Assembly: GCA_949317995.1 (NCBI GenBank)
Contig: OX439050.1
Coordinates: 48,485,777 to 48,549,776 of the forward strand
Direction of reading: 5' to 3'
Length of the DNA stretch: 64,000 nucleotides
DNA from: Acholoe squamosa
Lineage: Eukaryota > Annelida > Polychaeta > Phyllodocida > Polynoidae
Shown piece by piece: positions 11,712-22,491 of the stretch; the first letter of the stretch is position 1; each line of letters starts with the position of its first letter. The notes below the pieces were generated by a model. It was not told where the DNA came from, ran no database searches, and saw nothing but the letters and a program-made list of their open reading frames with translations. The position numbers and the translations under genes are program-made.

Positions 11712-12289
11712 AGAACCTAACTCACGAGAGTGGTCAGGTGGGTCTAGGTCAGTTATGGCACATACCCAATACTATGCCAACAAATCCGGTAGCACAGAGG
11801 AATCAGAATCAGGGAAGCTCCTGCGACCCTGTAGCCTTTTGAATTTCGAAGATCCATTCATAAGAAAGCAAGGTATATGATTTTGAATTTTTTTTTTAGA
11901 CTATTCCACAAACTGAGGGGATAGCTTATAAGAAGGAATTTACGATAGTATTCCTGTTTACTTCACCCAGGTACTTGTCTCCTCGGCAGGGACAGGTCGG
12001 CCTCAAGCGTACCAGGCACATAGTGATCATGTCAAATTATATCACTTTTTCTAGTTCAGCATAAAATTTTGCTGCAATCACTTAACTTGATTGAACATCT
12101 TGTTCTACATTTCATATATTTTCTTTTTCAATAACTGAGTTCATGTGTTGCTTGGCCTTGGGAGGGGGGAGATGAAGTACCACGCGCATTTACGACGTGT
12201 GGAAAAATTGTTCCATCTGCGATTTCCATTTTCATTTCACAAGAGGGGTGGTTGAGCAAAAAAGGGCAAACAAAGAAATAAATGATTTG

Positions 12290-12375
12290 TAGACGACGTG
12301 GCCAAAAGACGATGTGGCCAAGACGGTGTGGCCAAAGTTGTGGACTATGTGGCCAAACAGGGTGGACGATGTGGC
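12290..12375. repeat. GACGATGTGGCCAA repeat array
   Basis: Five closely spaced copies of ACGATGTGGCCAA or near variants. The reverse complement (TTGGCCACATCGTCC) occurs at 14244-14285, suggesting subterminal repeats at opposite ends of a roughly 2-kb element that contains the foldback copy at 12696-13747. Confidence 0.65.
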
Positions 12376-12695
12376 TAATGTTTTATAATGCAATCTGCTT
12401 TAAGACTATGGGTCCCCCAAGGGTTCTATAACTAACCCATTTACCTACAACAACATACTTTTACCCCGGGATATAATACATGTATTTATTTTTACAGTAA
12501 TCTACCCAATTCTAACCCGAATTTGTGCACTAATCTCTGTGGGGGCCCTTGATGGGGGGGGGGGGGTCCCCATGTCAAATGTCGATTTTAAGAAAGTTCA
12601 ATGTCCCATGTCACTAAGGAAAAACCCATGTCACTAGTGTCACTAACATAGCTGATCCAATTAGACCTATATATATATATGGGGTTTTTACAACT

Positions 12696-13747
12696 CAGGG
12701 AGTGGTCATTATTTATCAACAGGAAGGTGTTGAGAAACTTTTTAGCCCCCCCCCCTTGGCAGCAAAATCTTTTGTACACTCCTCCCCCCCCCCTGTACAC
12801 CGGAGGCGTGGAAAATATGCATGCCCCTCTTTGATCTTTAGTAGTGCATTGGTTTTTTTCCTAATAAGAGGGCAATCCCCCCCCCCCCCCCAAGAGGGGT
12901 CATAATTGTTTATGCCCCAGTCATACATCCATACTCTATTCCTGTTACCATTGTAAACGAACCGTTACATGTGGCTGAAGGGATAACCACTGAGTCCAGA
13001 GAAGTTTAGTTGATGATTCAGCTTTATTCCAGTTTGGTAGTACGGAGTGATCATAGGTGTTACAAGATGATCAGTCACCAAACCTATCCGGCCCACAGTA
13101 GTGGGGCCTGAGCAGAGCCATACCCTGGTATAAGGTGATTTTGATTCTAAGTGTGAGCAGTAGAGAGAACTAGAGAGGTCTGGTGTGAGCTGCTCCTGTG
13201 GTCTGTTATGTACCCAGCTGAGTAGCTCACAGCATGATGAAACCTGCTCACTGCATGTTGCAATATGGATGTTGCAATACCTGGCAGTGAGCAGCTCCAC
13301 AGGTTGCAACTGGTGTGATCTGGTATGATCCAGTTGGATCCAGTTTGATCTGGTTTGATCGGGTATGATCTGGTATGTTGCAATACCTCTAGTGAGATGG
13401 TGATTATGAACAAGATTGTTTGTATACTCCAGTGTTGTCACATGGGGTAATCCATGAGTCCCACTGGGGGAGACAAGGTTTGTTATTCTTCACTAATGAA
13501 CAATCTCTGCTTATAATTGAGTAAATGTGGGGGGTGGCTTGTAGGCTTGTAGGCAGAGCTCTGGATAAGCTTAGTGGTGAAAAATATATCGAAAAATTAA
13601 AATACCCAGAATCGTCCATTGGCACCATGTTGTCTATTCATTCTACTTATCTATTTTGGCTGACAAGAAGAGCTTCCATATCTGTATGATTTTTTTGCCA
13701 AATAAAATTGTCCCACCCCCCTGTTAATAAATAATGACCACTCCCTT
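12696..13747. mobile_element. Foldback element with TIR ending in GGGAGTGGTCATTATTTAT
   Basis: The left end reads GGGAGTGGTCATTATTTATC then AACAGG; the right end reads CCTGTTAATAAATAATGACC then ACTCCC, its near-perfect reverse complement. Both ends are followed inward by C/G homopolymer tracts typical of this family. The centre holds an LTR-like repeat (12958-13440). No protein-coding capacity. Confidence 0.75.
12958..13440 (-). repeat. LTR-like dispersed repeat, copy 1
   Basis: On the minus strand it contains AATAAAGCTGAATCATCAAC followed by TGGACTC and ends near ACATGTAACG, resembling the polyadenylation/R-U5 part of an LTR. A diverged copy lies at about 61030-61530. Its interior has a short degenerate tandem repeat of GATCTGGT (about 13315-13380). 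Retroviral-type coding was not seen nearby, so a solo LTR is possible. Confidence 0.5.
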
Positions 13748-14508
13748 ACAAGGGCTTGGTGATGTTCGTGGATACTCTTTCATTCAGACCATGGACCCTA
13801 TTTTTATGATGACCTTTGTGGGTAGTCTTTGTATTGAGTATAAATGATTCTGAAATAATTCGTAGTTCATTTGCTATTATATTCTTAGGCCTACACATCA
13901 CAAAAACGGGATTAATCATAACTCATTTGTTTGCCCCTCTAAATAAAATTGAGAACCCACCTTTGGATTAGGACCACTAATACATTATAGAATACAAAAG
14001 AATTCCAAGGACTGAGTTGAGGTAGCTTAACCTTGAAATATGCAATAATCATAAATGCTATGTCCAGACATGAAAAAAAATGACACATCGGAAATATTGC
14101 TTTTGGAACAAAGACAGGAGGTAATAAAGGGGGTCTGGCATCCCCCAGGAAAATTTTTAAGATTTGTGATCCCTAAGGGGGTATTCTGAAGGCTTCTGAG
14201 GATTGCTAAGGCCTTCTCTGTGCCCTATTTTTTTTTAAGTCACATGGTCCAGTGTCCACATCGTCCATTGGCCACATCGTCCATCCACCGGCTGGATTGG
14301 TACCCACGTGTAGGGGAAGTGGTAGGGTATATAGGGTGGGGGGTGGGGGTCAGGTGATGGGGAGATGTGAGCCTTTAGTCAACTGGTCATTCATGCATGA
14401 CAGGCGCATGACACATGCCTTTGTTTATGCCTAAGGGACCGGACGACCTGTGGGCGGTTCTGTATAGTACCATAAATCCTCCAGTAAAAAAAAAAAAATG
14501 GCTGTGCA

Positions 14509-14893
14509 TTAGGCCGCTCCAAAAAAAGTATCTTGTTTCTCATCACCGCCCTCGTCAGAAAAATCACCATTTGAAATTTTTTTTTTTTTTTTTTAGAATT
14601 TTCTGAGAAAAACATACTATAAAATGAGAAAAGTAGTCAAGTTTGGTATCAAATGAAAGTGTATGGTCCAGGGAATACAAGTGACTACCAATAATAGACA
14701 TCTTAACACCTTTTAAATATCAATGAAATCTTTAGGATTATCATGCAGTTTATCATACAAGTGGTGTCCGCAATGCGTAGATATCAGTCCCTAATGAGCT
14801 GCTTCGGCAAAAAAAAAAATTAAAATCCTCACTCGTCACATTTTTCATGGCTTGGTGATGAGAAACAACTATTTTTTTTTTGGAGTGGCCTTA
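14509..14893. mobile_element. MITE with TTAGGCCGCTCC termini
   Basis: The left end TTAGGCCGCTCCAAAAAAAG continues to TTGTTTCTCATCACC; the right end is GGTGATGAGAAACAA ... TTTTTGGAGTGGCCTTA. The inverted arms are about 38-40 bp with a few differences. A poly-T run (about 14577-14594) sits internally. No coding sequence. Confidence 0.8.
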
Positions 14894-16228
14894 CATGACT
14901 AATTCAAAGGCTTCAGTAAGTAATGCCTTGGTGAGGGGAGGGTGACGCCCCGGGAAAAGTTGAGCTTGGGGAATAGCTAAGGTGTAGGGGTGGGGGGGGG
15001 GCTGGACTCCCTTCGAATAGGGCTACCGTAGTAGGCAACACTATTGAATATTAAATAATAATAAAAAGAAAAAAAAAAAAAAACAGCCAACGGTATTGCA
15101 AGTGGGCATGTGAAAGGTAAAGGTATTGAGCGTTATCCCGATCAGGCCAAAAGAAAAAGTTTGGTTTCTGGTCACCCGACCTACCTCAGCCAAAAGGGGC
15201 CAACGTTCCCTCCCTTTTCAGAGCCCGGCGGTCATTTCCCCCCTTTCATGTTAATCAATACTACATCATTATAACCACGCTTATCAGCATACATAGCATG
15301 TATATCCTTACGTGAGTGGGATTGATTGAGTTTGTTTGGGAGTTTGAGATGAAAGAGAGTGGAGGTAGGGCATCTTCATCTTTACCCTACTGGGGTGTCT
15401 TCTTCACAAGCAAAGATGCGAACAGCTGTCCGCCTTTTTGTCCGGAGGGAGGTCGTCACCTGCCGACCTTTCTTACACCCCTCCCCCCGCCCACATCCAC
15501 ACAGACCTCCTTTGGGGCTCACATAGGCAGGTATTCTATTTATAACGGGACAAAGAGAAAAACCTGTCCACTAGCAGCACTGGCAGAGACTGCAAGAGGT
15601 CTGAATATTTTGGCGGGATAAGTTGTTGTTTAACTGTAGGACTATTAAGCCTACCGTTATCTCTGTAGCCTATGTGCCTTGCAATCCCCCCCTATGATCA
15701 GTTCAGGTCCATAATAATCGACATTGGCCTACAGGTACCTAAGGCTTAAGCAAGGGTTAGGGGACATAAAGCCTGGTGACTGTCCAATCATAGAATGTGA
15801 CGGTATGATTAACATCCATAAATGATGCTTTAGAACATGTGAGAAGTCTAAAATAAGAATAACTCACTCCACCAGTTGTTATTAGCGTTACCTCCTATAG
15901 TTCAGGTATGTCAAACATTACTTCGTCCTTATTACGCACACGTTTTTATTAAGAAAATACACACAGTAACAGCTAGTGTCTGTCTCCACCGCTACACGGA
16001 TATGTACAATGAACCTGCTAACTAGAGTGGAGAACAAAAAGAATAGAAGACAGAATAATAATAATGATAATAATAATAATGAGAGAAAAAAGAAGACCAA
16101 GGATAAAAAGCAGAGAGATGTGAACAAGGCATGGTTACAGCAGCATGCATGCATGCCGACCGTTACGCTGAACGATTCTATCCACCTGTCCAGCCCGAAT
16201 CACCCTACCTCTACCCCCTCCCACTTAC

Positions 16229-16330
16229 CCAGCTTTAGAGTATCGGTTGAACAGGTGCGCTGGTGCACGAACAATAGCAGCCCAACTGTCGACAAGCCCG
16301 CGAAAAAAGGAGCACCAAAGCTAGGAGAAA
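16229..16330 (-). promoter_or_regulatory. Possible alternative 5' exon or promoter in a GC-richer block
   Basis: The minus strand shows TTTTTTCGCGGG (E2F-like), GTGCACCAGCGCAC, and then a strong donor AAGCTGG|GTAAGTGG ending at 16229. The sequence between is open in one frame for about 30 codons but has no ATG. It could be a non-coding first exon; nothing links it firmly to the gene. Confidence 0.3.
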
Positions 16331-17120
16331 GGGTGGTGGTGGAATTCTGATGTGTGGGATACTGGGGGTAGATGTAAAATTAAACGTAGTTTGTGTTAGA
16401 ATGAGGATAAATGGGAAATTTTAGAGCAGAATTCTTGAATTAAAATGTCCTAAGGTGTGATACATAATGCCTTGGGTATTTTTTAGAGTATACCAGATAT
16501 TACGTGCCTTGGTGTGAAAGTGGACAGGTGCCGCGGTAATTTGTGTGTGTGTGTGGGGGGGACAGGTGAGTAGGGAGGGGAATGGTGCAGAATGGAGGGG
16601 GGGGGGGGTGCACATAACGACAGGTCCCCTCCCCCTTCCTACATTACGTATGTGTAGAAATATGCATGACAAATTAAATATATGTGTACAAAGCCCTTTT
16701 ATTGCAAGTACATATATTATTAGTACGAGTACTTCTCATTCTATTCTAGTTTGATGGGGTGTATATGAATAAGACTATATTTAAGTTTTACACATTTATG
16801 TCATGGCTGATACGAACGTCACTATAGATTAGTACTAGAACCGCCATATTCAATGGGGGGCATTGAATACAATGTGTCCGTATTCAATGGGTGTCTGCCA
16901 TCTTGGATTTTCAACATATCTGAGGAGTTTTTCTTTATTTCAAAGCAAAATAACCCCCTAGGCCATGACATAAATGCAAATGTCCACTCCAGCGAATAAT
17001 TTTTCATCGCATTCACTGGTCGTGGACATTTGCTTATATATAATAGCACTGAGGAATGTATTTTTGACAACTCATCATTAATGATATCTGTGTATTACAA
17101 TTCCGAGAAATTCCGTGTAT

Positions 17121-17404
17121 GTGCATGACAGAGTGAATACATTATATATACCATGTCCATGTGCATGACAGAGTGACTACATTATATTTACCATGTCCAT
17201 GTGCATGACAGAGTGACTGCATTATATATACCATGTCCATGTGCATGACAGAGTGACTACATTACATATACCATGTCCATGTGCATGACAGAGTGACTAC
17301 ATTATATATACCATGTCCATGTGCATGACAGAGTGACTACATTATATATACCATGTCAATGTGCATGACAGAGTGACTACATTATATATACCATGTCCAT
17401 GTGC
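17121..17404. repeat. 40-bp minisatellite, seven copies
   Basis: Units begin GTGCATGACAGAGTGACTAC and end CCATGTCCAT; they start at 17121 and recur every 40 bp exactly, with an eighth partial unit at 17401. Copies differ by only one or two bases, so the array is young or homogenised. Confidence 0.97.
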
Positions 17405-18574
17405 TATAGTATCACATATAACTATGTGCATTATTAGGGAGACGTGGTATCTTTGTACTGCAATTGCAAAGAGAGTGAGATATCTTTAGAAGGACGAGGG
17501 GAATACCTTTTCATGCAACAGCGATAACAACCTTTATAAGTCACTTATTATAATCACTGTTAAGCAAAGAAAATGTATGTATGACAGTTTGTTAAAGACA
17601 TAAATGGATATAATTTTGAGTAATATTGGTGGTGGTTAAACTTAAGGACCCTAACCACGTGTTGCTGGGTCTGATGTCTGTCTCATCCAGCCCAGCCATG
17701 TGGAACCAATTGTACTTACCACAAAGTAACACACCTAAATACCACCCCACAGTGTATCTACCTGTGTCAGGTAGGGGCATGCGTACCATCTGAGCTTTGG
17801 GAATAGCCATGGGCCTGGCTGGGTGGTTAGAGAACAAGGTCTATATATACTAGTATGGAGGAAGACACCACCACACAAAGTCACACTCCACAGAGGGGAG
17901 AAGCTTACTCAGCCTTTAGGAGGCATATAAGACTTCTTAGAATACCATATTATAATTGTTATAACAGCTGGACAAAACCCAACTAGCCTTCAAATAATAT
18001 GATAAATTAAATGAAATGATGAACTTATGACAAGGTGATGGCAGGCCAGAATACAGTGGTCCATTGATAGAACTCAATTTTACACGGTTCACAATCTCAC
18101 AGAAAATTGTTATCCTTTGCACACTCAGACAAATTTCAACATATCAGCAGCTTTAGCCAAGTTTAGGCACTGTCAGTCAAGGATTTTCAGTAAGTAACAC
18201 GATCAACCAGGTTATCTATTGTTGTCAATACGAGGACCCTGTTCAAGGGATGGGATGACAGGCTGATTTTCTTTTTATCTTATGCTAGTCACTTAACAGA
18301 CCCTAGGTATCAGTGCCAATTTTTAACTGGTGGCTGGAGGGTGGAAGACATAGAATATGTCCCTATACTTCCACCATTGCAACTTCCATATGATAAATAC
18401 TACAATACCAGACTGGGAATGCAGTTAAGCCTACTTCAGTGCACTTCCAAGAATGACATTCAAGTTTGCAGAGGAAGTTGCAATTAGCAGTTAGGACCGA
18501 TTACCACCAGGGGTCGAATTGACTAATTAGTCATCAATGATTTCCAGGAAATTGCAATTTCCTTTTTGTCTCAC

Positions 18575-18733
18575 CTGCTGTGATTGGAGATGCTGGCTCA
18601 TCTTTAGCTTTGTCGTTGTTGTTGTCTACAATGTTGTTGTTGTCAGTGGTGTTGTTGGATGTGGTGGAGATACCACCCCTAGGTGGGTATCCTTTGATAT
18701 GCATGGTGCTAGTGTTTTGTAGTATAAATGCCC
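18575..18733 (-). CDS. Coding exon: Asn-rich, phase-symmetric (1-1)
   Basis: The acceptor TTTACTCACAG and donor ATCACAGCAG|GTGAGA bound 159 nt: two bases, 52 codons, one base. Phase 1 in and phase 1 out match both the upstream exon (37892-38002) and the downstream one (9584-10235), so the exon could be skipped without breaking frame. The peptide contains MHIKGYPPRGG, then an Asn/Thr-rich run (NNTTDNNN, VDNNND) and KAKDEPASP. I recognise no domain. The internal ATG sits in a good context (CACCATGC) and could be a start for transcripts beginning at the promoter-like islands at 19.0-20.5 kb. Membership of the gene is inferred from strand, splice signals and phase. Confidence 0.75.
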
Positions 18734-19004
18734 CTGTGAGTAAATGTTTTAGTAGAACCACCAATGTGGCTACTAATGTCCCCTATGTCTGTGGGTAGTC
18801 TGCAGCTAACATACATCCGTCCTGTGGGCTCGTCTTGACAATACTGACCCTTCACACACCTCTTAACGTTCAAAAATCCCCAGGGTGAGTGGGAGGGGGT
18901 TGGGGTTGGGGGTGGCTGTAGGGGTGGGGGGTGGGGGTGGAGATTAAAGACCATACTAAGGGTATGTATGTGTAGGACATGGGTAGTCTGAAGGTGGTTG
19001 GTGG

Positions 19005-19085
19005 TCACCAAGGCGTGACGTCACCTGTTACCTGGCAACGAGCAGCCCGCACGTGCCGTCCGCCATCTTGGTTTTGGTTTACTGT
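19005..19085 (-). promoter_or_regulatory. Promoter-like cluster: CRE, X-box, E-box, YY1
   Basis: Within 56 bp there are exact matches to TGACGTCA (CRE/ATF, 19016-19023), GTTACCTGGCAAC (RFX X-box type inverted repeat, 19027-19039), CACGTG (19050-19055) and CCGCCATCTTGG (YY1 type, 19060-19071). On the minus strand the YY1 site reads ACCAAGATGGCGGAC, a good start-codon context opening MADGTCGLLVA before a possible donor AG|GTAACA. That exon would end in phase 2 and cannot join the 18575-18733 exon in frame. The sequence favours a transcription start region, but which transcript it serves is open. Confidence 0.55.
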
Positions 19086-19099
19086 AAGCTACTCTAATA

Positions 19100-19650
19100 A
19101 GCCAAGGCTTAGAGATTGTGCGGCTTATGTGACCATCGTAAACTCAGGGTGCTACTTATATGCTGGGTTCAGAATATATGGTTAAAGCAAGGTATAGTGC
19201 TCAATTCCCCCAGGCCCGATTGGCAGCTCACAGCATTCTCCCAAAGTCAGGATGCAGCTTGCGGCTTATAGGCTGGGTTTTACGGTAGGTGGGGGTGCGG
19301 TGGTGGGTAGGGACCGTGACGGGAGGTCGGCGACAAGTGAGTCTGCATTGTACGGCGCTGGACCCGTTGTCACTATAGTTACTACACCCCCGACTACACC
19401 CCGCCTCCTCTACCACGCCAGCATAATGCTCCCATACCCGTAACTTCTCTCGTATAAGGCGCAGCTTATACTAGAACCAAATTCAAGGTGCGACTTATAG
19501 AATATGCCCAAAGTCGCGGTGTGGCTTATAGGAGAGGGTATTTGATCTTATAGATAAGTGTAAAAACCCTTACGTTTTCAAGCATTGGATGCGGCTTGTA
19601 GCTTCAAAGTAGGGGATGCGGCTTATGCGAGGGTGCGGTTCATACAAAAG
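19100..19650. repeat. Cluster of GTGCGGCTTATA repeats
   Basis: At least six copies of GCGGCTTATA or GCGACTTATA variants, and two short GGGTTTTACGGTA/GGGTTTACGGTA endings. The motif is that of the MITE family intact at 22122-22414. These look like eroded or nested copies. Relatives occur near 37570, 42225-42420 and 45725. Confidence 0.65.
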
Positions 19651-20289
19651 GGTTTACGGTACATACCCACAGACTTAACCGTCAGCCTCCCCCATCCCCA
19701 AATGCCCTTTATTGGTGCGGTCGAACAGGTGAACCAAGGCAGGTGTCACTACCCCCCCCCCCCCACCCCTCATCACCTACCTACTTACTACCTGTACCCC
19801 TGACTTGCCGCTCCAGTGAATTCTCAGAACGTAGTCAGCATCTCACACCCCACCCACCCACCCCCAACCCACCCTGTCACCTGTCGGCCTTTAGCTTTAT
19901 GCTTGGTTTGGCGGCAAATAACCAAGGGGGGCAGACATAAGCCGACATACTTCCTCGTCTGAAGGGATTCCTATGAAGGTAAAAGAGTAAGAAAACGTTG
20001 AAGGGCACTGTACCGTGCTATGTCCCGGTGCTAAGTATACTTGTATTAGAGGTGAAAAGAAACTTGCTGTACTAGTAAAAAAAACAAATAAATGAGACAG
20101 TGTTAAAAAAAGGTAAATGTTAGAGTATCAGAACTCGAACATGATGAATGGGCTTTCGGTATGACATTTTAGGAGGGGTAATATTGAAGGCTTATTTAAG
20201 TTCTAAAACAGGTCAAGTCATGGGGAAATCTAGTCTATATTAGGCTTTAGGTGACCTGTATAGTGCTCACGTGACCCATGGCCACTCAC

Positions 20290-20470
20290 CCAGAACCCCG
20301 GTGGACGTACACTAACACCCCCACACCCCTCCATACACCTTTTCACCTTGCCTCTGACAGCTCCAGCAGAGGTGCCAATGAACAGGGAACACAAACTGCG
20401 CAGTTGGCGCTGTTTGAATTTTCGCGGGCTTGGTTCCGATTGGCTGAAGGTGCCGAGAAGTGAACAGGTG
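20290..20470 (-). promoter_or_regulatory. Promoter-like island with strong minus-strand splice donor
   Basis: Read on the minus strand: an AGCCAATCGGAACC (CCAAT) box, CCCGCGAAAATTC (E2F type), and AACTGCGCAGTT (NRF1-like), then about 100 bp later the donor GGTTCTGG|GTGAGTGG (exon edge 20290). An ATG in the putative exon opens MEGCGGVSVRPPGFW in phase 0, which does not fit the next exon (phase 1). If the exon is non-coding, translation could begin at the ATG in 18575-18733. This is an inferred alternative promoter of the SAM/AT-hook gene. Confidence 0.45.
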
Positions 20471-20616
20471 CACAAGAGGCTGAGGTGTGGTGGTGGTGGT
20501 AGCAGGATGGGGATGGAGGATGATGGTGGGGGGGGGGGGTGGTGAGTGTATTAGGGGGTGTATGGGTGACTACCTGGATAAACACTAAATCACGACCACC
20601 TCCTGGAGGGCACAGA

Positions 20617-20990
20617 TTACACTGATCAATCTGTGGGTGTTCCGTCCCTCCACAATACCCACAGAGAACAGGGTCTGTATGTGGGTCACTCTACCGACGG
20701 ATGGACGGGAGACTGAGGGCAATACACATTCACCTTAATTTATTACTTTTAATGACCCCCTTTGATCTAGATAAGAATCTGATTGATCTAAGATGTGTAT
20801 TACAGCCACGCACCTCATTCCCCCTCCCCTCCCCTCCCCCCTACAGATAAGGATCTGATTGAAGTTGAATGTGTATTGGCCCTCCCTGCCCTCAGTCTCC
20901 TGTCCATCCGTCGGTAGAGTGACCCACATACAGACCCTGTTCTCTGTGGGTATTGTGGAGGGACGGAACACCCACAGATTGATCAGTGTA
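20617..20990. mobile_element. Foldback element with about 115-125-bp arms
   Basis: The left arm (20617-20731) and right arm (about 20863-20990) are reverse complements with few changes, sharing CTGATCAATCTGTGGGTGTT, CCACAATACCCACAGAGA and CTCTACCGACGGATGGAC. The spacer carries two diverged copies of GATAAGNATCTGATTGA. No coding capacity. Confidence 0.88.
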
Positions 20991-21300
20991 GGCACAGATG
21001 GGCCTGTGGTGGTATAAGAGCCAATCATATTATACACATGGGTAGTGTTCATCTACCTTGATTATTTCTGGGATTTTTTTTTTATTGGCCAACAACTCAG
21101 ACTGCACATTTTCAATTCAAAAGTGTATCCATCCATGAGTTTGAAGGAGGAGACCCCCCACCCTCATTCAGTATAGAAATCCCTATGTGATATACAATTA
21201 AGAGTTTTAAATCTTGTTCAGAAGCCAGTGCTCCAACAGTATTAATGGCTGTATCTAATGGCATATCAGAAGAAATGATGCAAAATGTAAGAGGTAAATG

Positions 21301-22491
21301 ACCTATTCTATGTCAGTTCAACCAATCTTCCCGGATGACCATCTCAGATTTTCTTTGAACTCATATATATGATTGGTCCATGTATCTGAAGTATTCTCTC
21401 CAAATAATTCCTCAAAATTCGAAACGGTCTCCGAGTTTTGTCCCATATAGTGGGAGGGGGGTAAGCCCTCGGGAGCAAACCCTTATTTCTGGGCCATTTT
21501 CAGAAGCCTGTCATAAGAAATCCGCTATTGTTACAGGTCCTAAGACAACACCAAGTTTGAATCAATGTACCTACAACACTCAAAACTGCTGTATTTTAGG
21601 TTGTTTGTATAGAAAAATGGAAGGAAAAAGCTTAAAATGATAGGTAAAATACCATACGTTGAGGATTTTTTTTACCCATAAAGAAATACGGAACACCTTA
21701 GCAACTACATTCAAATCAAAGCTCAAGATGAGGTCTTTCAAGAAAAAAAAATATTGCAGTTCAATAACTTTGGGGTCACATGACTTTAATTGCTTCTGAA
21801 TATAGTTCATTTGACTAAATTGGCTGACTTTGGCCACCAGCAGCACCACCTGTATGGTGTTTTGAGGTAAAATTCTCATACCAATACAAGCCCCACATCT
21901 ACCTCAATATGTTTCCCAATATGCTGGTCTCTACAACAAGTAGTACATGTCTGATTAATTTAGGACCTGTAACAATAGCGGTTTTCTGAAATTGGCCCAG
22001 AAATAAGGGTTTGCTCCCGCGGGCTGACCCCCCTCCCCCTACATGGGCCAAAACTGGGAGACTGTTTGGAATTTTAAGGAAATATTTGGGGAGAGTACTT
22101 CAGATACATGGACCAATCATACCGTAATCTCCCGCGTATAAGGCGCGTCTTATACGGGGGGTTTTAGTTCCCATTTGATCCAGAAGGGGGACACCAAGAC
22201 CTTTCTTTTGATATCTTACATGCCCCCTTGGTCAAAATAGGACAAAATGGGGCCCAGGAGGGCCCAAGGTGGCCCAAGCTACCCATAGATTTTTGAATTT
22301 TGAAAATTCATTCAGTAGAACCAAAGTTATGAATTATTCATTTTTTTTGAGAATTTTCCAAAACTCTAGGTGCGCCTTATACGCGGGCTGCGCCTTATAC
22401 GCGGGAGATTACGGTATATATGAGTTCGAAGAAAATCAGAGATGGCCATCCGGGAAGATTGGTTGAACTGACACGGAATAGGCCAAATCTT
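21301..22491. mobile_element. Large foldback element with long inverted arms
   Basis: The left arm (about 21301-21545) matches the reverse complement of the right arm (about 21959-22491), for example AAACCCTTATTTCTGGGCC on the left and GGCCCAGAAATAAGGGTTT on the right. The right arm is longer because another MITE (22122-22414) sits inside it. The 0.4-kb centre has no recognisable gene. Confidence 0.88.
22122..22414. mobile_element. 293-bp MITE, TA target duplication, nested in a foldback arm
   Basis: The termini CCGTAATCTCCCGCGTATAA and its reverse complement (TTATACGCGGGAGATTACGG) are flanked by TA on both sides (22120-22121, 22415-22416). The undisturbed left arm of the host foldback shows the empty site, and removing the element plus one TA restores a match to that arm. 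TA duplication fits Tc1/mariner-type elements. Other GCGGCTTATA copies in the window are relatives. Confidence 0.92.

Larger units (their letters stand above)
10236..18574 (-). other. Intron (8.3 kb), repeat-rich
   Basis: Lies between donor GCAG|GTGAGA (18574) and acceptor TTTGCAG (10236). It holds the 38-bp duplication, the 252-bp palindrome, nested foldback elements at 12.3-14.3 kb, a MITE at 14.5-14.9 kb, a GC-richer block at 15.3-16.4 kb with a strong minus-strand donor (16229), and the 40-bp minisatellite at 17.1-17.4 kb. No extra exon was established. Confidence 0.65.

Noticed and set aside
15976-16350. 124-codon Asn/Lys-rich plus-strand frame
   Set aside because: The Asn run comes from an AAT microsatellite, and the rest shows no recognisable domain or splice context.
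17121-17404. CRISPR-like array
   Set aside because: The spacing is regular, but the whole 40-bp unit repeats with no unique spacers. It is a minisatellite in a eukaryotic genome.
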